The notes beneath the pieces were generated by a model. It saw nothing but the letters and a program-made list of their open reading frames with translations, searched no databases and was not told the DNA's origin. The translations under genes and the position numbers were made by a program. A stretch of DNA of 64,000 nucleotides, taken from the NCBI RefSeq assembly GCF_900545795.1, contig NZ_URAR01000001.1:124001-188000 (forward strand), in the 5' to 3' direction. The stretch is from an uncultured Veillonella sp. Its GTDB lineage: Bacteria; Bacillota; Negativicutes; Veillonellales; Veillonellaceae. This document shows, piece after piece, positions 34,300 through 42,657 of this stretch (positions are counted from its first letter, which is position 1; every line of letters starts with the position of its first letter).

Positions 34300-35712
34300 T
34301 TAAAATAAACCTATTAACGCCCAGTAAGGAATACCAATAATAGCATAAATTAAGAGTGCAAACACAACCATAGAAGTTCCGACTTTCCAGAAATCACTTT
34401 GCGATACATAACCAGATGCAAATGCAATCAAGCCAGCCCCATTTCCATAGTGAGTCAGCATAGCTCCATAACTAGCAAATACTGCTAATAATAGGGCTAC
34501 TACAGTTAAATTGGCTTGCGTAGTTGCGGCAATAGCAAATAATACTGGATAAAATGAAGCTACAAAAGCACTATTCGATACAAAGAAATAACGAACAGCA
34601 AGACTTACCAATAGAATAATTACCGTAACAATAGTCCCATCTACAGCAGAAATATTTAATACGTCTCCCAATACAGTAGCCAACCATTTGTAAAATCCAG
34701 CAGATGCTAAGGATGCTGCTACACCATAAAAAGCACCATACCACAAGAAAATGCTCCAAGCACCTTTTGCGCCAATTACATCATTCCAATTCAATATGCC
34801 TGTCAACAAAACTAATGCTAAGAATAAAAATCCTACAACTTGCATATTCAAATATACAAAATTTAAACTAGACCCAAACATCCACCCTAATACAGCTAAA
34901 ACAAAGAGAACACATAGAACCTTTTCATTGCGACTCATAGGCCCCAATTCTTCAAGGCCTTTCTTAGCTAACGGTTTAATATCTGACAAAGACTTCAAAG
35001 TTGGAGGATATAATTTATAAATAACAAGCGGTGCCAAGAATAAGAACAGACCACCTGGTACAACTGTCGCCATAAACCATGTTCCCCACGATAAATGTAT
35101 TCCTAGCATCTCATTAAGCAAAGATACCGTAATTGCATTGGTAGCCATCCCTGTTAAAAATAATGCTGACGTGCCTTGTGAACTTGCATACATCAAAGTA
35201 GTTAAATATCCACCAAGCTTTCTAGGATCTTTGTTAGGTTCAGAGCCTACACCTTCAGCAATACTTTGAAAAATTGGATAGATAATTGTAGTACGAGCTG
35301 CATTAGAACCTGTAGCAGGACTTAAAATTAAGTCTGTCAATACTAAAATATAGCCTAAGCCTAACGAACTACTCCCTGACTTTAATAGCATCTGATAAGC
35401 AACACGTTTACCTAACCCAGTTTTAACAAAAGCTGTACAAACGATAGTAACAATAGCAATAAACCAAGTCATGCTACTACCAAAGCCAGACAACAGCACA
35501 TTCGTTTTAATGAATAAAGCCATAATCCCTAAAATAATTAGAGTTATGATTGGTTCGGCAAAGGGCTTTAATACAAGCCCTGCCAACAAACCTAAATATA
35601 GTGATACTAAATGCCACGTTTCAGGCTTTAAGCCTTCAGGCGTTGGAATATTCCAAAAAGCTACTATCACGATGGCAATAAATCCAAGTTTTAATAGTTT
35701 ACTAACGTTCAT
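34300..35712 (-). CDS. DASS-family (SLC13/CitT-type) dicarboxylate transporter
   Basis: A 470-residue membrane protein with about 12 segments. It has the family substrate-site signatures SPATGSNAARTTIIYPIF and FVSNSAFVASFYPVLFA, plus LTHYGNGAGLIAFASGYV near the end. These resemble CitT/2-oxoglutarate-malate translocators, so a di- or tricarboxylate or hydroxydicarboxylate substrate is likely. An in-frame GTG at 35718 precedes the ATG at 35712, which has GAGGTGTGT before it. It lies 29 bases after the hydroxyacid dehydrogenase and 87 bases before the amidohydrolase. Confidence 0.85.
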   Translation of the reverse strand: MNVSKLLKLGFIAIVIVAFWNIPTPEGLKPETWHLVSLYLGLLAGLVLKPFAEPIITLIILGIMALFIKTNVLLSGFGSSMTWFIAIVTIVCTAFVKTGLGKRVAYQMLLKSGSSSLGLGYILVLTDLILSPATGSNAARTTIIYPIFQSIAEGVGSEPNKDPRKLGGYLTTLMYASSQGTSALFLTGMATNAITVSLLNEMLGIHLSWGTWFMATVVPGGLFLFLAPLVIYKLYPPTLKSLSDIKPLAKKGLEELGPMSRNEKVLCVLFVLAVLGWMFGSSLNFVYLNMQVVGFLFLALVLLTGILNWNDVIGAKGAWSIFLWYGAFYGVAASLASAGFYKWLATVLGDVLNISAVDGTIVTVIILLVSLAVRYFFVSNSAFVASFYPVLFAIAATTQANLTVVALLLAVFASYGAMLTHYGNGAGLIAFASGYVSQSDFWKVGTSMVVFALLIYAIIGIPYWALIGLF

Positions 35713-35741
35713 ACACACCTCTATATAGAATCACTTAAGCC

Positions 35742-36770
35742 TTAAAAATCAAACATACCTGCTGGTTTTGAGTCTGTTTTCTTAATATCGTCATAAGTCT
35801 TAGCTGTAGCATAGTCAATATCATTAATCGGCCAAGTAGGTTTCTTACCTTGAAACACTTCCACTACTCCCATAGCAGAGAAATAGGATGCTCGATGTGC
35901 TGCCTCTTGAGTATTACCACCAATATGAGGATAAATAATTACATTATCTAGTGTTAATAATGGGTTTTTAGGGTCAACAGGCTCTTGTCGAATCGCATCT
36001 AAGCCTGCACCAGCAATAACACCATTCTTACAAGCATTATATAAAGCTTCTTCATCAACGCAAGCACCGCGTGCTGTATTTATTAAGAATGCGGTTGGCT
36101 TCATCATCGCTAAAGTCTTTTCGTTTACCATATTCTTAGTAATCGGTGTATTAGGCGTGTGTAAAGATACGTAGTCACTTTCTTTGAAAATACGGTCTAA
36201 ATCACGAACAACTTCTACGCCATCTGGAAAATCAGCTGCGGGTTTATATGGGTCATAAGCTAGAACATTCATTTCCATTCCTAAACAACGTTTTGCTAAT
36301 CGACTACCAATATTGCCACAACCAATAAGACCTATTGTTTTTCCATTTAAAGTGTTTTTCTTAATTTTTAGTTTTGCTTTATAAAAATCATCAACCCAAG
36401 TCTTTCTTAAATTAATTACATTGCGACTACATTCTAAAATCAATAATAGGGCTGTTTCTGCAACTGACGTACTATTTGCAACTGGCGCATACAACGCTTG
36501 TACGTTATTATCATGGCAAGCTTTTACATCAAGCGCATCAAATCCTGCACCATGTCGAACAATTACTTTTAAATTAGGATTTGCTTCAATTACTTCACGA
36601 GTAATTGGAGTAATCCGAACAATCATTGCATCTGGTTTATGTTCAATCATATCAGCTAAAACATCTGCTGTTTCAAACCCTCGACCACGAATTAACTCTA
36701 TACCAGAATCTATTAATAATTGGGTGCCTTCTTCCATAATTTCCTGTGGTAATAAAACTTTCCAAGCCAT
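35742..36770 (-). CDS. D-2-hydroxyacid dehydrogenase (NAD-dependent)
   Basis: A 342-residue enzyme of the D-isomer 2-hydroxyacid dehydrogenase family. Visible are the Rossmann motif GLIGCGNIGSRLAKRC, the arginine of INTARGACVDEEAL, the glutamate of RQEPVDPKNPLL and the catalytic histidine of YPHIGGNTQEAAHR. It would oxidise a 2-hydroxyacid to a 2-oxoacid or do the reverse. An ATG at 36788 is in frame but GAGGAG lies inside it; the start at 36770 (MAWKVLLP) is preferred. It lies between RraA and the transporter, pointing to a hydroxyacid catabolic route. Confidence 0.85.
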   Translation of the reverse strand: MAWKVLLPQEIMEEGTQLLIDSGIELIRGRGFETADVLADMIEHKPDAMIVRITPITREVIEANPNLKVIVRHGAGFDALDVKACHDNNVQALYAPVANSTSVAETALLLILECSRNVINLRKTWVDDFYKAKLKIKKNTLNGKTIGLIGCGNIGSRLAKRCLGMEMNVLAYDPYKPAADFPDGVEVVRDLDRIFKESDYVSLHTPNTPITKNMVNEKTLAMMKPTAFLINTARGACVDEEALYNACKNGVIAGAGLDAIRQEPVDPKNPLLTLDNVIIYPHIGGNTQEAAHRASYFSAMGVVEVFQGKKPTWPINDIDYATAKTYDDIKKTDSKPAGMFDF

Positions 36771-36901
36771 AATCGTTTCTCCTCTCATTTAAAAAAGTTA
36801 GGTAATATTATAATTAAGTAAAAAATCTATTTATAGCAAATTATCATTTATATCCTAAATATTGTTATTTTCTTAATTCAGGCCTATAAATCCAGCTATA
36901 A

Positions 36902-37612
36902 TTACGCTTTATATACATCATCAATAACTTCAAAATTCTTTGCTTCTAGTGTCCGGTCAACCCAGCTGCGGTCGATTGTCCCATTTAGAGTTTTTTGTAG
37001 TTTTGCATCATCATTAGCATGATATTTTTTAGCTAATTCTAAAATAGTTGACGCATCATTTTTAGGAATCACAATAATTCCATCTGGGTCAGCTAGTACA
37101 ATATCACCTGGGTTAATACTTACTCCACCACAGGCAATAGATACATTTACTTCACCAGGACCTTCTTTATATGGCCCCCCTGGAGTTGTCCCAGTACAAT
37201 ATACCGGAAAATCCCATTTTCCAATTTCATCGATATCCCGAATTGGACCATCAATAATAATGCCTGCTATTTTCTTTACTCGGTATAGATATGCCATCAT
37301 AACTTCACCAATCAATGATCGCGTATCGTCTTCTTCATTGGATACTACAATTACATCACCTTCGGAGCAATAATTTAATGCTGCATGAAGAGCTAAATTA
37401 TCTCCGGCTCTACATTTCACAGTAAATGCTGGGCCTGCCATAATCTGCGCCTTTGGAGAACTGACCAATTTAATCCGCGGATTCATAGCACAATTACGTT
37501 CCATACAATCCCCAACATTAGATGCTGGTAATAATTTAAATTCTTCAACCACGGCTTGTTCTGGAAGCTCACGTTTTAAATAAATTCTTTTTCCTAATGA
37601 CATCTCTAACAT
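36902..37612 (-). CDS. RraA-family aldolase/decarboxylase
   Basis: A 236-residue protein of the RraA/HMG-aldolase family. GIIIDGPIRDIDEI carries the Arg-Asp pair that binds substrate and metal in 4-hydroxy-4-methyl-2-oxoglutarate aldolases and oxaloacetate decarboxylases; GDIVLADPDGIIVIP is the second conserved block. Such enzymes split a 2-oxo acid with release of pyruvate. The start is ambiguous: the frame opens at 37648, but GGAGAAAGGA fits an ATG at 37612, and AAAGGA also fits 37603. It is the first gene of the minus-strand cluster opposite LysR. The RNase E-regulator role of E. coli RraA is unlikely here. Confidence 0.82.
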   Translation of the reverse strand: MLEMSLGKRIYLKRELPEQAVVEEFKLLPASNVGDCMERNCAMNPRIKLVSSPKAQIMAGPAFTVKCRAGDNLALHAALNYCSEGDVIVVSNEEDDTRSLIGEVMMAYLYRVKKIAGIIIDGPIRDIDEIGKWDFPVYCTGTTPGGPYKEGPGEVNVSIACGGVSINPGDIVLADPDGIIVIPKNDASTILELAKKYHANDDAKLQKTLNGTIDRSWVDRTLEAKNFEVIDDVYKA

Positions 37613-37689
37613 TCCTTTCTCCAATAACTTTTTTACGCTCCAAACCATAACTATAACTCATAACAACGTTGCTTTTAATTTATGATGTT

Positions 37690-37718
37690 ATTGTAGTATG
37701 TATGAGCAACAAAAACAA
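37690..37718 (-). promoter_or_regulatory. Promoter of the catabolic cluster
   Basis: On the minus strand, TTGTTT (37713-37718) and TACAAT (37690-37695) with a 17-base spacer. It lies immediately downstream of the palindrome at 37740-37756, the place for an activating LysR-type regulator. Confidence 0.55.
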
Positions 37719-37739
37719 ACATTGTATTTTATTAATTTC

Positions 37740-37756
37740 AACAAATTTATTTTGTT
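37740..37756. promoter_or_regulatory. Candidate LysR-type operator
   Basis: AACAAA-TTTAT-TTTGTT, a 6-5-6 inverted repeat that fits the T-N11-A form of LysR-type binding sites. It is 22 bases upstream of the cluster -35 and overlaps the -35 of the divergent lysR promoter. Confidence 0.55.
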
Positions 37757-37779
37757 ATCTATTCATGAAATGATACAAT
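37752..37779 (+). promoter_or_regulatory. Promoter of the LysR-type regulator gene
   Basis: TTGTTA (37752-37757), 16-base spacer, TACAAT (37774-37779). The -35 overlaps the palindrome at 37740-37756, consistent with self-repression. Confidence 0.5.
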
Positions 37780-37860
37780 AATATAAAATACTATTAATCT
37801 TAGAGAAAATCAGTGTTATAAACTAGTTCAATACTTTATCATTTTATACAAGGAGGATTT

Positions 37861-38835
37861 ATGAATCTAATATCCTATTACTACTTTATTGAAATAGCCA
37901 AAGATTTACATATTACTAGAACTGCCGAACGCCTATTTATTTCACAACAAAATCTAAGTAATCACCTAGCTAGATTAGAATCTCATTATGGAATAGAGCT
38001 GTTAACAAGACGTCCTAAGCTTCAGCTAACCTATGCTGGAGAAATAGTACTATCTTTTGCTAAAAACTTAGTTAATCGAGAAAAAGAATTGACATCAATA
38101 ATTCAAGATATAAAAAAAGAAGCCGAAGGTACTTTGCGTGTTGGTGGAAGCCCTATCCGAATATCTCAATCCTTACCCGCTATATTGCCATTCTTCTCAC
38201 AGAAATATCCTAAAGTATCTGTTTCCATTTTAGATAAGAACTCAAATTTTTTAGAAGATTTAATTTTAAAATTTGAACTTGATCTTGCCATTGTTATGGA
38301 TCCTCAAGATTCACCTTTACTAGATAATACTCTACTAATAAAAGATCAAATCTATCTCTGCTGTGATGACACTCTTTTAAAAAAATATTATCCTAATAGT
38401 TTTGAAGATATAAAAAAACGCTCCATTAATGGAGCTCAAATAGAAGATTTTATTAAAATACCTTTCTCTATATTAAATAATAGATTAGGTCACGAAATAG
38501 ATAATTGCTTTAGAGAAAAAAATTTGTCCCCTAATATTTATTCTACTAGCACCTATACTCAAGTAAGCACAAGCATTGCCGCACAAGGCAATGCAGCCGC
38601 ATTTGCGTCCCACATAGGACTAATCGCCACATTTCCAACACTCCCTAAAAATTTAAATGTTTTCCCTTTATTCTATAAAAACAAACCACTAATAAAAGAT
38701 ATATGTTTAATACATCACAACGATAAATACCTGCCTTCATATGGACATTATTTCAAAACACTCTTATTAGAATATTTTCAAAAGTTAAAAACTGTTACAT
38801 TAGCACAGTCTGCAAATGATATAAATAAATTTTAA
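37861..38835 (+). CDS. LysR-family transcriptional regulator
   Basis: A 324-residue LysR-type regulator. The N-terminal winged helix-turn-helix runs from YYYFIEIAKDLHITRTAERL to FISQQNLSNHLARLE; the rest is the periplasmic-binding-like effector domain (GTLRVGGSPIRISQSLPAIL onward). AAGGAGG precedes the ATG. The gene is more AT-rich than most of the window, as is the cluster it faces, suggesting acquisition as a unit. Divergent placement indicates control of the RraA-dehydrogenase-transporter-amidohydrolase genes. Confidence 0.9.
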   Translation: MNLISYYYFIEIAKDLHITRTAERLFISQQNLSNHLARLESHYGIELLTRRPKLQLTYAGEIVLSFAKNLVNREKELTSIIQDIKKEAEGTLRVGGSPIRISQSLPAILPFFSQKYPKVSVSILDKNSNFLEDLILKFELDLAIVMDPQDSPLLDNTLLIKDQIYLCCDDTLLKKYYPNSFEDIKKRSINGAQIEDFIKIPFSILNNRLGHEIDNCFREKNLSPNIYSTSTYTQVSTSIAAQGNAAAFASHIGLIATFPTLPKNLNVFPLFYKNKPLIKDICLIHHNDKYLPSYGHYFKTLLLEYFQKLKTVTLAQSANDINKF

Positions 38836-38920
38836 AGATACTATTTATATTAATTACTCGCTCCATATAATAGCCACTTACAATAACTTTCTGCACTTTC
38901 TTTTTCATAGACTCTAATAA

Positions 38921-38990
38921 AAAAGTCCGTGTTAGTCTTTACTTGCTCTTTTTCTTTATAAGAAAAGCGCAAAAGCTAACACGGACTTTT
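38921..38990. terminator. Bidirectional terminator between lysR and guaA
   Basis: A perfect 15-bp stem AAAAGTCCGTGTTAG (38921-38935) with CTAACACGGACTTTT (38976-38990). A and T runs flank it on both sides. The 40-base interior has a further weak hairpin. Confidence 0.85.
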
Positions 38991-38998
38991 ATTTTATC

Positions 38999-40534
38999 TT
39001 ATTCCCACTCAATAGTAGCTGGTGGTTTAGATGTAATATCGTATACGATACGATTAATATGTTGTACTTCATTTACGATACGAACCGAAATTTTATCGAG
39101 CACTTCATACGGAATGCGAGCCCAATCGGCTGTCATGAAGTCAGTTGTAGTTACACCGCGAAGTGCGAGCGTGTAATCATAGGTACGGAAGTCGCCCATA
39201 ACACCGACTGTACGAGTGCTTGTAAGTACAGCAAAGTATTGATTAATGGAACGATCAAGTTTCGCTTTAGCAATTTCTTCACGGAAGATAGCATCTGCAT
39301 CGCGAAGAATATCGAGTTTTTCACGAGTAATTTCACCCATAACACGAATAGCTAAGCCAGGACCTGGGAATGGTTGACGCCATACAAGATAGTCGGCTAA
39401 ACCAAGTTCAGCACCCAATTCGCGCACTTCATCTTTAAATAAATTGCGAAGTGGTTCAATAAGACCTTTGAAATCAACAACGGCTGGTAAACCACCTACA
39501 TTGTGATGACTCTTAATTACGGCTGCATCACCAGCACCAGATTCAATTACGTCAGGATAAATTGTACCTTGTGCTAAGAAATCAACAGACCCAATTTTGC
39601 GGCCTTCATCTTCAAACACACGGATAAATTCTTCACCAATAATTTTACGTTTTTGTTCAGGTTCTTCAACGCCTGCTAAACGGCCTAAGAAACGATCAGC
39701 CGCATCAACGCGGATAAAGTGCATCCCTGAATCTTTAAAGGCTGCTTCTACTTCGTCACCTTCATTTTTACGCATTAAACCATGGTCAACGAAGATACAA
39801 GTTAATTGTTCACCTACAGCTTTGGAGATAAGCGCTGCTGCTACAGAGCTATCTACACCGCCAGATAAAGCTAATAATACTTTGCCATCGCCCACTTTGT
39901 TGCGGATTTCTTCAATCGCTACTTTAGCATAGTTAGCCATTGTCCATTCGCCATGGCAACCACACACTTCAAATAAGAAGTTGTGAATCATTTCTTTACC
40001 ATGCTCACTGTGAAGCACTTCTGGATGGTATTGCATAGCATATAATTTGCGTTCCACATCTTGCATCGCTGCTACTGGGCAATTATCAGTGTGACCAACC
40101 ACTTCAAAACCTTCTGGTACAGCCGCTACATAGTCTACATGACTCATCCAAACAATTTCATTTTCACTTAAACCTTTGAAAAGTGGAGAGTTTGTATTTA
40201 CTTTTACAGGTGTCTTACCAAACTCACGAGCCTCAGCAGACTCTACTTTACCGCCTAAAGTATGCGCCATAAGTTGCATACCATAGCAAAGGCCTAACAC
40301 AGGAATTCCAAGTTCAAATACTTCTTTTTCAATGCGTGGAGAATTTTCTTCGTACACGCTATTAGGGCCACCAGTGAAAATAACCCCCATAGGGCGCAAC
40401 TCTTTAATTTTTTCTACCGCTTTATTGTAAGGATAGACTTCACAATACACGTGATTTTCACGTACACGACGAGCAATTAACTGATTGTATTGCCCACCAA
40501 AATCCACTACAATGACAAGTTCCTTTTGATCCAT
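38999..40534 (-). CDS. guaA: GMP synthase (glutamine-hydrolysing)
   Basis: A 511-residue enzyme converting XMP to GMP. The N-terminal glutamine amidotransferase domain has VVDFGGQYNQLIARR, the nucleophile in VLGLCYGMQLMAH and histidine/glutamate in AMQYHPEVLHSEHG; the ATP-pyrophosphatase domain has LALSGGVDSSVAAALI near residue 225; the C-terminal dimerisation part ends in SKPPATIEWE. An ATG at 40546 is in frame, but GGAGG with 5-base spacing supports the ATG at 40534. Monocistronic. Confidence 0.96.
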   Translation of the reverse strand: MDQKELVIVVDFGGQYNQLIARRVRENHVYCEVYPYNKAVEKIKELRPMGVIFTGGPNSVYEENSPRIEKEVFELGIPVLGLCYGMQLMAHTLGGKVESAEAREFGKTPVKVNTNSPLFKGLSENEIVWMSHVDYVAAVPEGFEVVGHTDNCPVAAMQDVERKLYAMQYHPEVLHSEHGKEMIHNFLFEVCGCHGEWTMANYAKVAIEEIRNKVGDGKVLLALSGGVDSSVAAALISKAVGEQLTCIFVDHGLMRKNEGDEVEAAFKDSGMHFIRVDAADRFLGRLAGVEEPEQKRKIIGEEFIRVFEDEGRKIGSVDFLAQGTIYPDVIESGAGDAAVIKSHHNVGGLPAVVDFKGLIEPLRNLFKDEVRELGAELGLADYLVWRQPFPGPGLAIRVMGEITREKLDILRDADAIFREEIAKAKLDRSINQYFAVLTSTRTVGVMGDFRTYDYTLALRGVTTTDFMTADWARIPYEVLDKISVRIVNEVQHINRIVYDITSKPPATIEWE

Positions 40535-40593
40535 TATGTCCTCCATGATTGCTGATGATTCATAAAAAGATTTATTACATATTTTTACACTCT

Positions 40594-40602
40594 ATTATAC
40601 CA
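40594..40602 (-). promoter_or_regulatory. Probable extended -10 promoter of guaA
   Basis: TGGTATAAT on the minus strand, about 60 bases before the guaA start. The -35 is weak; the T-run of the preceding terminator is near that place. Confidence 0.45.
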
Positions 40603-40621
40603 TAGAAACACAAGCTAAAAA

Positions 40622-40643
40622 AATAGGGCTATACAGCCCTATT
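40622..40643 (-). terminator. Terminator overlapping the end of the siderophore-binding-protein gene
   Basis: AATAGGGCT-ATAC-AGCCCTATT, a perfect 9-bp stem followed on the minus strand by TTTTTTTAG. It includes the stop codon of the upstream gene. Confidence 0.85.
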
Positions 40644-41847
40644 CACTATGCTCTGAAATATTTGAGAAATATGTAACTAAATCGTCCATAGCTCGCTCTT
40701 TAGCAATAATACCATGCGCATTCCACACCAAGGGATCAACATTTAAAATATGTCCCTTGCGCACTGCGGGAATGAACTGCCATAAAGGATCTTCCTTTAG
40801 CTCTTCATAGCGCTTTTCTGCAGCCGCCGTATTGCCTGAACTACTCGGCCCATAGCCACTGCTTACAACTAAATACTCAGCCTTAAGCTCTGGTAACATT
40901 TCTAGAGAAATCACACTAGATTCAGTACCATTTTGAGAAACAGCTAAAGGATCTGGCTCTATATTTAATAATTCATACATAAATCGACTAATGTCATTTG
41001 ATTGATATGGATAGAGCCGCACTTCTTTCTTCAAGATTCGTAGCAAAGCCACTGGTGAATCACCGATAGCAGTCTTAATAGCTAAACGAGATTGTTTTAC
41101 ATGCTCATAATAGGCCTTCAAGCGCGCCTCAGCCTGCGCTTCACGATGCAAAATGCGGCCTAGTGCCAATAAAGTGACTTCTGTTTTCTGCAAATTCAAA
41201 GCCCCTACAGGAGCGATTTTACTTAATGCATTATACGTGTTGCGATCAAAAGAGTCTCGCAGCAAAATAAGGTCTGGCTTCAATGCTTGAACTTGCTCTA
41301 AATTGATAGCTTTAATATCTTCATTAATACTAATTGTCGCTACACCTTGCGCCTCTAACTCATCATGGAGATAAAAGCTAGGCGTATTATAGGCTCCCAC
41401 CATGGGAGCACCTAGGGCTATCATAGGGTCTTCCAATCGAATGACAACCACGCGCTGTGGGTTCTCTGGCAACACAGTAGTCCCGTACTTATGCTTTAAT
41501 ATAAGCTGTCCTTGGTCCTCTGTAAACAATTTCCCCATATCGTTTTTAATCATTGCATAGCGTGTGTCTAACTCCTTATCAATAGCTTCTGGCGTATCAG
41601 CACGCGCTACATTAACATCAAACAAAGGCTTCGCCGTAGCCGCCTTTTTAAGCGGCGACTTTACTTGCCAGTCCGGCATAGCACAACCACTAGTTAATAC
41701 AGTCATTCCTGTAAGCATCATAACCGCTACACTCATCAAAGTCTTCTTAGACTGGCAACGCCCTGTTTCTCTTCTTATAAAAGTTTGGCACAGGCGGCAC
41801 GTCGAGGTTACGCTAGTCCTAAGTATCTTCCACCGAGGGTTCATCAT
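40639..41847 (-). CDS. Iron-siderophore ABC transporter substrate-binding lipoprotein
   Basis: A 402-residue binding protein of the FecB/FhuD family. The lipobox LTSGC about 55 residues in follows a hydrophobic stretch (MSVAVMMLTGMTVLTSGC), preceded by an unusually long basic N-terminus. The ligand domain begins TTVLPENPQRVVVI and includes ALKPDLILLRDSFDRNTYN. The frame opens at 41877, but GGAGGCGACCT places the start at the ATG at 41847, overlapping the ATPase stop (ATGATGA). A later start near the hydrophobic stretch is possible. Last gene of the downstream uptake operon. Confidence 0.85.
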   Translation of the reverse strand: MMNPRWKILRTSVTSTCRLCQTFIRRETGRCQSKKTLMSVAVMMLTGMTVLTSGCAMPDWQVKSPLKKAATAKPLFDVNVARADTPEAIDKELDTRYAMIKNDMGKLFTEDQGQLILKHKYGTTVLPENPQRVVVIRLEDPMIALGAPMVGAYNTPSFYLHDELEAQGVATISINEDIKAINLEQVQALKPDLILLRDSFDRNTYNALSKIAPVGALNLQKTEVTLLALGRILHREAQAEARLKAYYEHVKQSRLAIKTAIGDSPVALLRILKKEVRLYPYQSNDISRFMYELLNIEPDPLAVSQNGTESSVISLEMLPELKAEYLVVSSGYGPSSSGNTAAAEKRYEELKEDPLWQFIPAVRKGHILNVDPLVWNAHGIIAKERAMDDLVTYFSNISEHSE

Positions 41848-42653
41848 AGGTCGCCTCCCACATACTGTGGAATGCAAAATGGCAGACTTGTCATAGGGTC
41901 ACGCATAATCATTGCCGTAATATTAAATACTTCCTGAAGCATTTCATTTGTAAATACTTCCTCGGAGGTCCCTTGAAAGCGCACGGTGCCCTCTTTCATA
42001 GCAATAATATGGTCTGCAAAACGCGCCGCTTGATTCAGTTCGTGAAGCACCATAATCACAGTCTTATTAAATTCGGTATTTAAATAATCTACCAATTGCA
42101 AAACTTCTAATTGATGAGCAATATCTAAGAAGCTCGTCGGCTCATCGAGGAATAATATATCTGTATCTTGCGCCACTGCCATGGCAATCCAGGCGCGCTG
42201 TCTTTGTCCATCGGAGAGGCGGTGAATGGGCCGTTCTGCCAATTCTTCTAAATGAGTAATCTTCATGGCCCAATTCACATAGTCTCGGTCTTCTTTGCTA
42301 GCTTTTGAAAATACACCATGTTTATATGGCGCCCTGCCATAGGAAATAAGCTCTCGCACCGTAAGTCCCTCTGGTGCGGTTGGATGTTGGGGCAAAATCG
42401 CTACCTTCTTAGCAAGTTCATGAGTAGGCACGGCATAAATAGACTGTCCATCTACGTATACATCACCAGCCATAGGCTTTATGATGCGACAAATAGTCTT
42501 TAACAAGGTTGATTTACCGCATCCATTGGAGCCTATAAGGGTGGTTATTTTACCGCGCGGGATAGCCAAGTTTAAATTATCTATAATCACTTTTTTATCA
42601 TAGCCAGTGCGCAGATTTTCAATGATAATATCAGTTTTACTATGATCGCTCAT
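41844..42653 (-). CDS. ABC transporter ATPase (FecE/FhuC type)
   Basis: A 269-residue ATPase for ferric-siderophore import. Walker A LIGSNGCGKSTLLKT, signature LSDGQRQRAWIAMA, Walker B DILFLDEPTSFLD and the switch histidine in VMVLHELNQAARF are all intact. It lies 4 bases after the second permease and overlaps the binding-protein gene by 4 bases. It should power the two FecCD permeases encoded upstream. Confidence 0.93.
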   Translation of the reverse strand: MSDHSKTDIIIENLRTGYDKKVIIDNLNLAIPRGKITTLIGSNGCGKSTLLKTICRIIKPMAGDVYVDGQSIYAVPTHELAKKVAILPQHPTAPEGLTVRELISYGRAPYKHGVFSKASKEDRDYVNWAMKITHLEELAERPIHRLSDGQRQRAWIAMAVAQDTDILFLDEPTSFLDIAHQLEVLQLVDYLNTEFNKTVIMVLHELNQAARFADHIIAMKEGTVRFQGTSEEVFTNEMLQEVFNITAMIMRDPMTSLPFCIPQYVGGDL

Positions 42654-42657
42654 ATAA

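Noticed and set aside
40639..41877. Longest open start (41877) of the siderophore-binding protein
   Set aside because: It would overlap the ATPase gene by more than 30 bases and lacks a ribosome binding site; the ATG at 41847 has GGAGG at good spacing.
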